A DNA stretch of 37,239 nucleotides, from NCBI GenBank assembly GCA_021299185.1, contig JAJTHZ010000102.1, positions 1-37,239 on the forward strand, written 5' to 3'. A program made the position numbers and the translations under genes. The notes beneath the pieces are model-generated. The model did not search any database and was not told where the DNA came from. It saw only the letters and a list, made by a program, of their open reading frames with translations. Below are positions 6,781 through 14,396 of this stretch, one piece after another. The stretch's first letter is position 1. Each line of letters opens with the position of its first letter. Source of the DNA: Lysobacteraceae bacterium (GTDB taxonomy: Bacteria; Pseudomonadota; Gammaproteobacteria; Xanthomonadales; Ahniellaceae).

Positions 6781-7698
6781 ATGTCGCAGCGCTATCCCGC
6801 CCACATCTGGCACAACGGCGCGATCAAGCCGTGGGCCGAGGCCACCACCCACGTGATGGCGCACGCGCTGCACTACGGCTCGTCGGTGTTCGAGGGCATC
6901 CGCGCCTACGACGTGCCGGGCGGTACCGCGATCTTCCGCCTCACCGACCACATGAAGCGCCTGTACACCTCGGCCAAGGTGTACGACATCGAGATCCCGT
7001 TCACGCTGGAACAGATGAACGAGGCCTGCCGCGCGGTGATCCGCGCCAACGGCTTCGCCAAGTGCTACCTGCGGCCGGTGGCCTTCCGCGGGCTGGGCGG
7101 CTTCGGGCTGTCGGCCGACACGCCGACCGACGTCGCGGTCGCGGCCTGGGAGATGGGCGCCTACCTCGGCGCCGGCGTGCTCGAGCAGGGCATCGACGCG
7201 ATGGTCTCGTCGTGGCAGCGGATGGCGCCGAACACCATCCCGACCGGCGCCAAGGCCGGCGGCAACTATCTCTCCGGCCAGCTGATCGCGCGCGAGGCGC
7301 GCCGGCTCGGTTTCGGCGAGGGCATCGCGCTCGACACCAACGGCCTGATCAGCGAGGGCGCGGGCGAGAACCTGTTCCTGGTGTTCGGCGGCGAGCTGCA
7401 CACCACGCCGGTGAGCGCCGCGATCCTCGACGGCATCACCCGCGACAGCATCAAGAAGCTCGCTCGCGACGCCGGCATCACGGTGGTCGAACGCCAGTTG
7501 CCGCGCGAATACCTCTACTTCGCCGACGAGGTCTTCATGTGCGGCACCGCCGCCGAGATCACGCCGATCCGCTCGGTCGACGGCAAGCCGGTCGGCGCCG
7601 GCAAGCCCGGCCCGCTGACCGGCCGCCTGCAGGAGCTGTTCTTCGGCCTGTTCAAGGGCACCACGCCGGATCGGCACGGCTGGCTGGAGAGGGTCTGA
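6781..7698 (+). CDS. ilvE: Branched-chain amino acid aminotransferase
   Basis: A 305-residue PLP enzyme of fold type IV that moves the amino group between glutamate and the keto acids of valine, leucine and isoleucine. The PLP-binding lysine is K158 in NTIPTGAKAGGNYLSG, and the downstream ISEGAGENLF segment contributes the phosphate and substrate loop. HYGSSVFEGIRAY near the N-terminus and MCGTAAEITPI near the C-terminus are the standard family signatures. Length matches the E. coli enzyme. The start at 6781 is chosen over in-frame starts further up (6685) because the protein then starts at the family N-terminus. It is not part of an ilv operon here; a GC-rich hairpin follows. Confidence 0.96.
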   Translation: MSQRYPAHIWHNGAIKPWAEATTHVMAHALHYGSSVFEGIRAYDVPGGTAIFRLTDHMKRLYTSAKVYDIEIPFTLEQMNEACRAVIRANGFAKCYLRPVAFRGLGGFGLSADTPTDVAVAAWEMGAYLGAGVLEQGIDAMVSSWQRMAPNTIPTGAKAGGNYLSGQLIAREARRLGFGEGIALDTNGLISEGAGENLFLVFGGELHTTPVSAAILDGITRDSIKKLARDAGITVVERQLPREYLYFADEVFMCGTAAEITPIRSVDGKPVGAGKPGPLTGRLQELFFGLFKGTTPDRHGWLERV

Positions 7699-7699
7699 T

Positions 7700-7718
7700 C
7701 GCCCCGCCGCGCGGGGCG
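7700..7718 (+). terminator. GC-rich hairpin after ilvE
   Basis: CGCCCCG (7700-7706) pairs perfectly with CGGGGCG (7712-7718) across a 5-base loop directly after the ilvE stop. It has no U-run, so it is either a weak terminator or an RNA 3' end stabiliser. The remaining 7719-7873 contains no gene that I can support. Confidence 0.45.
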
Positions 7719-7873
7719 CGCCGCCTCACCAGCGGTGGAACTCCGCGCGGCAACCGCATGCATTCGAATCGAATTGGCCTTCGACCACCTTCCGTGAAGG
7801 GGCCCATCATGCGCAGGAACCAAGCAAAATGTGCTGGGCGCAGCACTTCGTCGCCGAGGACTTCGAGGAGGAC

Positions 7874-7905
7874 TTGACACGCCCCCCCCCCCGCAAAGGC
7901 ATGCT
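7874..7905 (+). promoter_or_regulatory. Promoter-like sequence with an 11-base poly-C spacer
   Basis: A perfect -35 hexamer TTGACA (7874-7879) is followed by a run of eleven C's (7882-7892) and then by CATGCT (7900-7905), a partial -10, giving a 20-base spacer. Loss of three C's would bring the spacer to the optimal 17. This layout, a homopolymer inside a promoter spacer, is the classical structure of slipped-strand phase variation. The next gene starts at 7946. The -10 is poor, so the promoter call is tentative; the poly-C run itself is plain. Confidence 0.4.
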
Positions 7906-7945
7906 CCTCGTGCAGGGGGCACCTAACTTGACAAGGAGCAAGTCC

Positions 7946-8158
7946 ATGACTCGAGCAAAGACGTCTTTCCTCGCTCTTCTACTGTTGGCTGCAGCCATAC
8001 TTCCCGCTCGGGAAGCAGCCGCACAGCAGCGGGTCACAATCAGCGGCACAACGTATACGTGCACGAATCGGTGCAATGTGACGGTGAACCCCAACGGCAG
8101 CTTTACGATTACGGACTGCTGTGGGGGCCAGGTGTCGTTCCGCCTCTATCCTGTTTGA
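7946..8158 (+). CDS. Small secreted cysteine-rich protein
   Basis: A 70-residue protein of unknown family. Residues 1-26 form a clear Sec signal peptide (MTRAKTSF, a leucine/alanine core, then REAAA with a likely cut before QQ). The mature part is only about 44 residues, with four cysteines at 39, 43, 58 and 59, enough for two disulfides, and a beta-rich pattern (VTISGTTYTCTNRCNVTVNP, then GSFTITDCC). AAGGAG lies 7 bases before the ATG at 7946. A longer in-frame reading from 7829 is possible but would place coding sequence through the poly-C run and ahead of the signal peptide, so it is rejected. Codon use is less GC-biased than in its neighbours. It might be a small exported effector or surface peptide; nothing shows which. 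Confidence 0.65.
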   Translation: MTRAKTSFLALLLLAAAILPAREAAAQQRVTISGTTYTCTNRCNVTVNPNGSFTITDCCGGQVSFRLYPV

Positions 8159-8182
8159 ACGCAGTAAACGCGCTTTGGGCGG

Positions 8183-8219
8183 ACAAGAGCGGGCGGCAGT
8201 CTGTCGCCCGCTCTCTTGT
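8183..8219 (+). terminator. Stem-loop after the small secreted gene
   Basis: ACAAGAG-CGGGCG (8183-8195) pairs with CGCCCG-CT-CTCTTGT (8205-8219), a 13-bp stem with a 2-base bulge and a 9-base loop. It lies 25 bases after the stop at 8158 and 42 bases before the next start. There is no U-run; it may be a terminator or an attenuator between two co-oriented genes. Confidence 0.5.
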
Positions 8220-8260
8220 ATTGCCCGCGACAGAGTGCCCGCTTCCCGAAGGAGTCTGTT

Positions 8261-9049
8261 GTGAAGGCATCGGAAGACAAGTCTGAACAGCGCGATAGCG
8301 CAACAAAATCAAGGTTTGGGCTGGCGCTTCTTCTTGCAGCGAGCGCCCTTGTTGCGATTGCGGTGCTTGCGACCATAGCTCGCAACGATACTTCGTCGAT
8401 GCCATTGCCAGAGTCTCCCCAGCGGTACCGTGCGGACCAACAGTCGCTTGCCGCGAAAGCCGCAGAAACTCAGAGCACCGAAGACGTTGACTCCGCCGAG
8501 AATGCTGCGGTTACCAAGCACTCCGCATCACCCGGCGATACCAATGAATATTCGCGCGACAGACTTACTGATCGCCGCAAGCTACAACGAACGCTGTCGC
8601 TGGCCGCAAGCGCCGACTCCCTGCCCAGCGAGCGCGCACTTGTTGTCGGCAATGCGCTGGATGTGGCAGTAGTGGGCCGTGCACTGTTGGGCACAGACTT
8701 CAGAGCTCTTGTCTCCAATCTTTATAGCGAGTCATCAAGAGATGTGCTGGCAAGTGATCTTACGCAGGCGTACGCAGATGCGGTTCGGCTTCAGTTGAGG
8801 GAGACCGGCGGAAAACTAGACTTGTCGAGTCTTGTCTGTGGATTGAAGGTATGTGTGGGCGAGTTTGCTCCCGGTGCAACCGACGCAGACATTGACTCAT
8901 GGCAGGCCGCTTTTGCTCGCGATCAACGCACGCCGCATGGTGTTTTTGCATCCGCATCTACGTCGGCTATGGAGGGCCAAGGGGCGTATCGCTTCGTTTT
9001 CTCGACGGACCCGGCGACGAGAAGCGCGACTGCCCCTCTGTATCCTTGA
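8261..9049 (+). CDS. Hypothetical single-pass membrane protein
   Basis: A 262-residue protein I do not recognise. A charged cytoplasmic N-terminus (about 18 residues) is followed by one strongly hydrophobic helix (about 19-40), then a long Ser/Ala/Gln-rich polar linker (42-120) and a C-terminal region with two close cysteines (C193 and C198 in LVCGLKVCVGEF) and a DWQAAFARD-like helix. The topology suggests an inner membrane protein with a periplasmic domain and one disulfide. The GTG at 8261 is preferred over 8216 because GGAG lies 6 bases upstream. It follows the small secreted gene in the same direction and shares its lower GC, so the two may have been acquired together. No homology-based function can be given. 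Confidence 0.7.
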   Translation: MKASEDKSEQRDSATKSRFGLALLLAASALVAIAVLATIARNDTSSMPLPESPQRYRADQQSLAAKAAETQSTEDVDSAENAAVTKHSASPGDTNEYSRDRLTDRRKLQRTLSLAASADSLPSERALVVGNALDVAVVGRALLGTDFRALVSNLYSESSRDVLASDLTQAYADAVRLQLRETGGKLDLSSLVCGLKVCVGEFAPGATDADIDSWQAAFARDQRTPHGVFASASTSAMEGQGAYRFVFSTDPATRSATAPLYP

Positions 9050-9120
9050 CAAACTCGGACCTTTCCGTAGTCCCAAGCAACGACTGAACGAGGGGGCGTT
9101 GCAGTGCACCGGCGCTAGAA

Positions 9121-9501
9121 TTACTCCCTCAGGCGTGTCCAGGAAATCGGGAGCGGTTCAGACGCGCGGCGCGGCTCCGGGATGGTGCCGGTGTCGTCGA
9201 TCGATTCCCGCCACACGGCAGCGAACTCCCGCACGAGGGTGTCGGTTGGTGCGTAGCCGGTGGAGACGGTGAAGGTGCACTGCTGCGCGGCAACGGTCTC
9301 CAGTGCGAACAGGGCGGCTTCCGGGTCATCGTGCCCGCCGCGCTCATAGCCGGCCGGCACGGCGAAACGGGCGCCCCCGAACGCGACGTCACGCGCGTCG
9401 ACGGCGCCCGCAGCTAGCAGGCCCAGGGCCAGGGCCAGGGCAAGCGTCGCAATGCCCCGGCTGCCGGGCCCGCGTCGCCCGCGACGGTGTTCGGCGATCA
9501 T
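9121..9501 (-). CDS. Small exported hypothetical protein
   Basis: A 126-residue protein, convergent with the preceding membrane protein gene. After an arginine-rich N-terminus comes a hydrophobic signal segment (about residues 18-33, ATLALALALGLLAAG) with a likely cut after VDA. The remaining ~90 residues (VAFGGARFAVPAGYERGG, CTFTVSTGYAPTD) match nothing I know; FGGARFAVPAGYE suggests a small beta-rich periplasmic domain, and a single Cys is present. The ATG at 9501 is the first in frame. It may be the last gene of a minus-strand series after the BNR lipoprotein, 141 bases away. The intervening 9502-9642 shows nothing clear. Confidence 0.55.
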   Translation of the reverse strand: MIAEHRRGRRGPGSRGIATLALALALGLLAAGAVDARDVAFGGARFAVPAGYERGGHDDPEAALFALETVAAQQCTFTVSTGYAPTDTLVREFAAVWRESIDDTGTIPEPRRASEPLPISWTRLRE

Positions 9502-9642
9502 CGATGAACCCCCGATGGACGCGGCGCCCCCCGTGGGCCGGGAGACCTGGCGCGTGCCTACCGATCCTTACGTGCATCGGCGAGCAAACCTGTCATCGAC
9601 TGACGGACGCGGGGACCGGCCCCGGCCTCGCCGCGTGCCGAA

Positions 9643-11502
9643 TCAATCGCAGCCCAGTCCATCGACCCCGGCCAGCCTGGTCAACGCCATCACCTGCCGT
9701 CCGTCGGCGCCGTCGAGGATCGCCTCGCCGTTGGTGCAACTGTCGAAGCGCAGGCTCAGAGTGCCCCACGGCGTGCGCTGCACCTGCGATGGCGTGAAGC
9801 CGCCGAAGCGCCCGCCGCGGAACACGTCGACCGGGATCGTCACCGCCTCGCCGAAGCGCAGTGGACCGGCACTAAGGCCCTGCACCCACAGGTTGCTGCC
9901 GTCATTGCGATAGCCGAAGAACGACACCGTCAGCACCCCGCCGGGCACCCGGTGGATCAGGAAGCCCTGGCCCGAGGTCGCCGGATCGAACCACAGGCCG
10001 GACAGTCCGCGCGGATCGCCGATCACATTGCTGGCAGCGAACTCGACCCGACTGACCGCCATCGCCACCGCGCCGTCGATCGTCGCCGGGTGCGCGACGT
10101 AGGCCGCGTGGTCGGAGACGTCCAACGCGAGGTAGTCGCCGACGAACTGCAGGTTCGGCGCCGGCGCCAGCGGCGACCACTGCGTGCTCGCGGCGTCGAC
10201 CGGCGTCGCGGTCAGTCGCTGCGTGGTCCAGCTCGACCCGCCGTCGTCGCTGCGCGCGTACCAGGTGTGCACGGCCGCGCTCGCGGCACGGTCGCCGCCG
10301 TCGCCGGCGAGGGTCTCGAACCACGCAAGATGCAGGCGCCCCGCGGCGTCGATCTCGAGCCACGGCGCGAACTGGTCGCTGAACGGCTCACGCGCAAGCG
10401 TCGCGGGCAGGCGCGACCAACTGCGGCCGCCGTCGTCCGAGCGGTACAGCACCAGGTCCACGTCCCGCTCGCTGCCCAGCGTGGCGACGATGTCCGGCAG
10501 CACCATGTAGAGCGCGCCGCTGCGCGCATCGTGCGCCCAGACCGGCAGCGGCGCGATGCGGAACGCGCCGGGCACGGCGTCCGACAGCTCGACGAACGGA
10601 CGCGAGAACACGTGCACCTGCGCGTCGCTGGACCAGGTGCGTGCCTCGTCGGTGCTGCCGGCGAAACGCGCATCGTTGGTGGCGGCGCGGAAGTACGCCA
10701 TGCCGAGCCGACCGTCCGGCAGCACGCGCGGGTGCGGCAGCACTGCGCCGGGCGACGGCATCGGATCGGGCGCGGAGAAGGTCGTGCCGCCGTCGAGGCT
10801 GCGCTGCACGCCGAGGTTGTAGGCCACGTAGAGCACGCGACCCGGCTGGCTGCCCGGACGCGGACCGACCGCGAGCCAGCCTTTGTCGACCCGCCCGTCG
10901 GTGCTGGCGATGGCCGCGCGCGCGCCGTCATCGACCCACAGGCCGGGGCGGTTGCCTTCCGGACCGATGCGGGCCATCGCGCCGCGAAACACGCGGCCGG
11001 CCACGCGGTCGGCGACCACCATCGGGTCGAACGGAACGCCGGCGAGCGCGGGCGGATTGGCGACATCCTCCGTGCGGTGCGTGCGGAAGCCGTCACCGCT
11101 GCGTGCGGCGGCGAGCCCGGTGACGGTCAGGCCATCGCTGCGCGCGAGCCCGGTCATCCACAGCACGGCCACATCATCGCCGGCGGACCCGTCGCCGCCG
11201 CGGCGCACCACGGCGAGCGAGGGTTCCCAGTTCTGGCGTCCGGGCAGGGCGGCATCGACGCGCATCGTGGAGACGCCAAAGGACTTGCCCATCGCCGCGG
11301 TGTCGGCGGCTGCCAACGAGACCGAGGTCCCGCCCGCGGACACGGGACGCGGCGGCCCGAAGCCGGGCTCCTTGGCGGGCATGCCGCCGCACGCGGCGAG
11401 CAGCACCATCAGCATGGGCGAAACGCGACGAATCGGCGCGAATATATGGCCTCCATGACCCAAGGTGGAACGCCGACGTGACGACCCGGCGTCGCGGAGC
11501 AT
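9643..11502 (-). CDS. BNR-repeat (sialidase-fold) lipoprotein
   Basis: Up to 619 residues. A lipobox LLAAC (Cys38) follows a short hydrophobic stretch preceded by RR, so the protein is likely an exported lipoprotein. Asp-box motifs of the S-x-D-x-G-x-T/S-W type occur at 235-242, 355-362 and 418-425, and a degraded one at 283-290, giving a sialidase-like beta-propeller. Catalytic sialidase residues (Arg triad, FRIP) are not evident, so enzyme activity is doubtful. Residues 495-619 form a separate domain (GLSGLWFDPATSGQGFLIH, then VSFFGYRNDGSNLW, ending with Cys pairs) seen at the C-terminus of many exported Lysobacterales proteins. The true start is unclear: the RR must be included, so a TTG at codon 14 or another non-ATG start is possible. 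Confidence 0.75.
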   Translation of the reverse strand: MLRDAGSSRRRSTLGHGGHIFAPIRRVSPMLMVLLAACGGMPAKEPGFGPPRPVSAGGTSVSLAAADTAAMGKSFGVSTMRVDAALPGRQNWEPSLAVVRRGGDGSAGDDVAVLWMTGLARSDGLTVTGLAAARSGDGFRTHRTEDVANPPALAGVPFDPMVVADRVAGRVFRGAMARIGPEGNRPGLWVDDGARAAIASTDGRVDKGWLAVGPRPGSQPGRVLYVAYNLGVQRSLDGGTTFSAPDPMPSPGAVLPHPRVLPDGRLGMAYFRAATNDARFAGSTDEARTWSSDAQVHVFSRPFVELSDAVPGAFRIAPLPVWAHDARSGALYMVLPDIVATLGSERDVDLVLYRSDDGGRSWSRLPATLAREPFSDQFAPWLEIDAAGRLHLAWFETLAGDGGDRAASAAVHTWYARSDDGGSSWTTQRLTATPVDAASTQWSPLAPAPNLQFVGDYLALDVSDHAAYVAHPATIDGAVAMAVSRVEFAASNVIGDPRGLSGLWFDPATSGQGFLIHRVPGGVLTVSFFGYRNDGSNLWVQGLSAGPLRFGEAVTIPVDVFRGGRFGGFTPSQVQRTPWGTLSLRFDSCTNGEAILDGADGRQVMALTRLAGVDGLGCD

Positions 11503-11514
11503 AGCGAGCCGCGG

Positions 11515-12321
11515 TTAGCGCGCGGTCAGCAGCACCGAGGTCCCCATCAGCATCAGGAAGCCCGCGAACACCCGCGCCAGCACCACCCCGCGCAGCCGAT
11601 GCGCCAACGCAGCACCGGCCGGCGCCAGCAGCACGCTGGCCGCCGCGATGGCCACCGCGGCCGGCAGGTGCACGTAACCCCGGACGCCGGTGGGCAGGCC
11701 GTCGGCGTCGCGACCGGCCCACGCGTAGGCTCCGGCCGATGCGAGCGCGATCGCGAAACCGCAGGCCGCCGAGGTGCCGACCGCGCGCACCGGCACCGCG
11801 CCGCGATGGATCAGCAACGGCACGGTCATCGAACCCCCGCCGATGCCGACCAGGGCCGACACCGCGCCGATCAGCCCGCCCCAGGCGGTGAGTGCGCCAC
11901 CGCGCGGCACCACGTCTGCCGCGCCCTCCGGCGCCACGCGTCGCGTGGCGAGCTGGATGGCCGCCGCGAAGCAGAACGCCGCCACGCCGAGCCGCAGCAC
12001 GAGATCGGACAGGCGGTCGGCGACCAGCGCGCCGAGCACGCCACCGAGCAGCAGTCCGGGCACCAGCGCGCGCACCGTGGGCCACATCACCGACCCGCGG
12101 ACGAGGTGCGCGCGGGTCGACGACACCGAGGTGGCGAGGATCGACGCCAGCGAGGTGGCGAGTGCGACGTGCATCACGGCCGCGGCCGGCACGCCCTGCG
12201 ACGGCAGGATCCAGGCCAGCGCGGCCACGATCACCAGCCCGCCGCCGACGCCCAGCAGGCCGGCCAGCAAGCCCGCCGCCGCGCCGACCGCGAGGTAGGC
12301 GGCGAGCGCGACGAGGCTCAT
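11515..12321 (-). CDS. TauE/SafE family sulfite or anion exporter
   Basis: A 268-residue inner membrane protein with about eight hydrophobic segments arranged as two homologous halves. The first half has GLLAGLLGVGGGLVIVAAL and the second GAVSALVGIGGGSMTVPLL, the paired glycine-rich motifs of TauE/SafE (formerly DUF81) proteins. These export sulfite, sulfoacetate or similar organic anions; the substrate here cannot be read from sequence. The longer open frame upstream (to 13365) is an antisense artefact of lytic transglycosylase; the ATG at 12321 starts at the first membrane helix. It is divergent from the transglycosylase gene across 92 bases and reads towards the BNR lipoprotein with only a few bases between. 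Confidence 0.9.
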   Translation of the reverse strand: MSLVALAAYLAVGAAAGLLAGLLGVGGGLVIVAALAWILPSQGVPAAAVMHVALATSLASILATSVSSTRAHLVRGSVMWPTVRALVPGLLLGGVLGALVADRLSDLVLRLGVAAFCFAAAIQLATRRVAPEGAADVVPRGGALTAWGGLIGAVSALVGIGGGSMTVPLLIHRGAVPVRAVGTSAACGFAIALASAGAYAWAGRDADGLPTGVRGYVHLPAAVAIAAASVLLAPAGAALAHRLRGVVLARVFAGFLMLMGTSVLLTAR

Positions 12322-12380
12322 CGGCCGCACCCCGCGCCGCAGCCGTGCGGTGCTGCCGGTTCCTGCACGCCCATCCGCAC

Positions 12381-12386
12381 TAAAAT
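12381..12386 (+). promoter_or_regulatory. Probable -10 box of slt
   Basis: TAAAAT stands out in a GC-rich divergent region and matches five of six positions of the sigma-70 -10 hexamer. It lies 28 bases before the slt start codon. No good -35 is visible at 16-18 bases upstream. Confidence 0.45.
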
Positions 12387-12413
12387 CACCTGCCCGGTCT
12401 CCCCTTCCGCCCG

Positions 12414-14396
12414 ATGCCGATCCGATCCGCCCTGTTCGCGCTGCTCGCCTTCGCCGTGCTCGGCGCCCCCGCGGCCGCCGAACCCACGCCCGCGCAGCGG
12501 CGCGATTTCGTCGCCGCGCTCGATGCCGCGCGCAACGGTCCGCCCGGGCGCTGGCAGTCGCTCGCCGGCGGCCTGCAAGACTATCCGCTCGCGCAGTGGC
12601 TGGCCTACCACGCCTTCGCGCGCGACCTCGAACGCGCCGACCCGCGGGCGGTGCAGGCCTGGATCGAACGCCACGCCGGCAGCCTGCCCGGCGAGCGGCT
12701 GCGCACGCTGTGGCTGCGCCGGCAGGCCGCGCACCGGCACTGGGACCGTTTCCTCGCCGCCTGGTCGCCGCAGGACGACGTGGGCCTGCGCTGCGCGCAC
12801 GCCGCCGCCCGCATCGCGCGCGGCGACACGACGGAACTCGCGCCCGCGCTGCGCACCCTGTGGCAGCGCGGCGAATCGCTGCCCGACGACTGCAATCCGG
12901 CGATCGCCTGGCTGCGCGCGCAGGGCGCGCTGGATGCGGCGAGCGTGTGGGCGCGGATCGAGCTCGCCGCCCGCGCGCGCAACCACGGCCTGATCGGCGC
13001 ACTGGCCGGCTACCTGCCCGAGGCCGGCGCTGCCGAGGCGCGCCGCTACGCCGCGCTGGTGCGCGATCCGGGCAACCAGCTGGCGCAGGCCGGCGCCTGG
13101 GCCGATACGCCGCGCGCGCGCCGCCACGTCGCAATCGCGGTGTCGCTGCTGGCGCGCCGCGACCACGTGCTGGCCGGCCGCCGCTGGGACGCGCTGGAAC
13201 GGCGTTTCGATTTCGAACCCGCCGACCGCGGGCTGGCGCTCGGCGCGATCGCGCTGCAGAAGGCCGCCGGCTACGAGCCGGACGCGAAGGCGTGGCTGGC
13301 GCGCCTGCCGACCGAGGGCCTGGAACCGGCGGTGCGCGAGTGGCGCGTGCGCGAAGCCATCGCACGGCGCGACTGGCCCGCGGCGAGCGCCGCGCTGGCC
13401 GGGCTCGACGCCGCGCAGCAACTGGAGCCGCGCTTCCGCTGGCTGCGCGGGCGTTTGCTCGACCTGCAGGGTCAGCCGCAGGCCGCGCTGGCGGCGTGGG
13501 AAGCGCTGGCGCAGGAGGCGAACTTCCACGGCTTCCTCGCCGCCGACCGGCTCGACCAGCCGTACCGCATCTGCGCCGAGCGGGCTTCCGACGACCCCGC
13601 GCTGCGCGCGCGGGTGGCGGCCGAGCCGGGCCTGGTGCGCGCCTTCGAGTGGCGCGCGATCGGGCGCATCGACGAGGCGCGCCGCGAGTGGGACTTCGTG
13701 CTGGCGCGCCTCGACACGCCGGCGCGCGCGGTCGCCGTGTCGCGGGCGATCGCCGCCGGCTGGATCGACCGCGGCCCCCTGACCCTGCTGCGTCCCGAGG
13801 AAGTGCGCCTGTACGAACTGCGCTTCCCGCTCGGCCACCAGGACGAGGTGCGCACCCACGCGCGCCGGCACGGGCTGGCGGAAGGCCTGGTCAACGGCCT
13901 GATCCGCGCCGAGAGCGCGTGGATGGCCGACGCGCGCTCCGGCGCCGACGCGCGCGGGCTGATGCAGCTGCTGCCGGGCAGCGCGAAGGCGCTGGCACGT
14001 CGCGAGAAGGTGCCCTACGCCGGCCCGAACGACCTGTTCCGCCCGCCGGTGGCGATCGCGCTCGGCACGCTGCACCTCGCCGACGACCTCGCGCGCTGGG
14101 ACCAGCGCGCCTGGGCCGCGGCGGCGGCCTACAACGCCGGCCCCGCGCCGGTGCAGCGCTGGCTCACCGCGCGCGGCGACCTGCCGGCCGACCTGTGGAT
14201 CGAGACCATCCCGTTCCGCGAAACGCGCGAGTACGTGCCGCGCGTGCTCGCCTTCGCCACGATCTACGATTGGCGCCTCGGCACCGAGATCGTGCGCGCG
14301 TCCACCCGCCTCGGCCTGCCGGCCAGCAGTGCCGCCACGACGACCGTCGCCTGCGCCGTGCCGGCCGCCCCCACCGCACCCGTCGCCCGCCCATGA
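12414..14396 (+). CDS. slt: Soluble lytic murein transglycosylase (Slt70 type)
   Basis: A 660-residue periplasmic enzyme that cleaves peptidoglycan glycan strands to 1,6-anhydro-muropeptides. Residues 1-22 form a signal peptide ending PAAAE. A long alpha-superhelical region of about 420 residues (the Slt U and L domains) is followed by the goose-lysozyme-like catalytic domain. The catalytic Glu is E500 in GLIRAESAWM, followed by GADARGLMQLLPGSAK, AAAAYNAGPAPVQRW and IPFRETREYVPRVL, all standard family 1 motifs. The length is close to E. coli Slt70 after allowing for a C-terminal Ala/Pro/Thr tail. The stop overlaps the next ATG by four bases, so it is co-translated with the NDUFA9-like gene. 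Confidence 0.95.
   Translation: MPIRSALFALLAFAVLGAPAAAEPTPAQRRDFVAALDAARNGPPGRWQSLAGGLQDYPLAQWLAYHAFARDLERADPRAVQAWIERHAGSLPGERLRTLWLRRQAAHRHWDRFLAAWSPQDDVGLRCAHAAARIARGDTTELAPALRTLWQRGESLPDDCNPAIAWLRAQGALDAASVWARIELAARARNHGLIGALAGYLPEAGAAEARRYAALVRDPGNQLAQAGAWADTPRARRHVAIAVSLLARRDHVLAGRRWDALERRFDFEPADRGLALGAIALQKAAGYEPDAKAWLARLPTEGLEPAVREWRVREAIARRDWPAASAALAGLDAAQQLEPRFRWLRGRLLDLQGQPQAALAAWEALAQEANFHGFLAADRLDQPYRICAERASDDPALRARVAAEPGLVRAFEWRAIGRIDEARREWDFVLARLDTPARAVAVSRAIAAGWIDRGPLTLLRPEEVRLYELRFPLGHQDEVRTHARRHGLAEGLVNGLIRAESAWMADARSGADARGLMQLLPGSAKALARREKVPYAGPNDLFRPPVAIALGTLHLADDLARWDQRAWAAAAAYNAGPAPVQRWLTARGDLPADLWIETIPFRETREYVPRVLAFATIYDWRLGTEIVRASTRLGLPASSAATTTVACAVPAAPTAPVARP

Noticed and set aside
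7874-7905. Sigma-54 promoter (TTGACACG resembles the -24 element)
   Set aside because: No TTGC -12 element at the required spacing; the region after it is only C's.
7829-7945. Longer N-terminus for the small secreted protein
   Set aside because: It would place the signal peptide internally and read through the poly-C tract; the ATG at 7946 has its own ribosome binding site.
9643-11502. Active sialidase
   Set aside because: Asp boxes are present but the arginine triad and FRIP motif are not evident, so only the fold is claimed.
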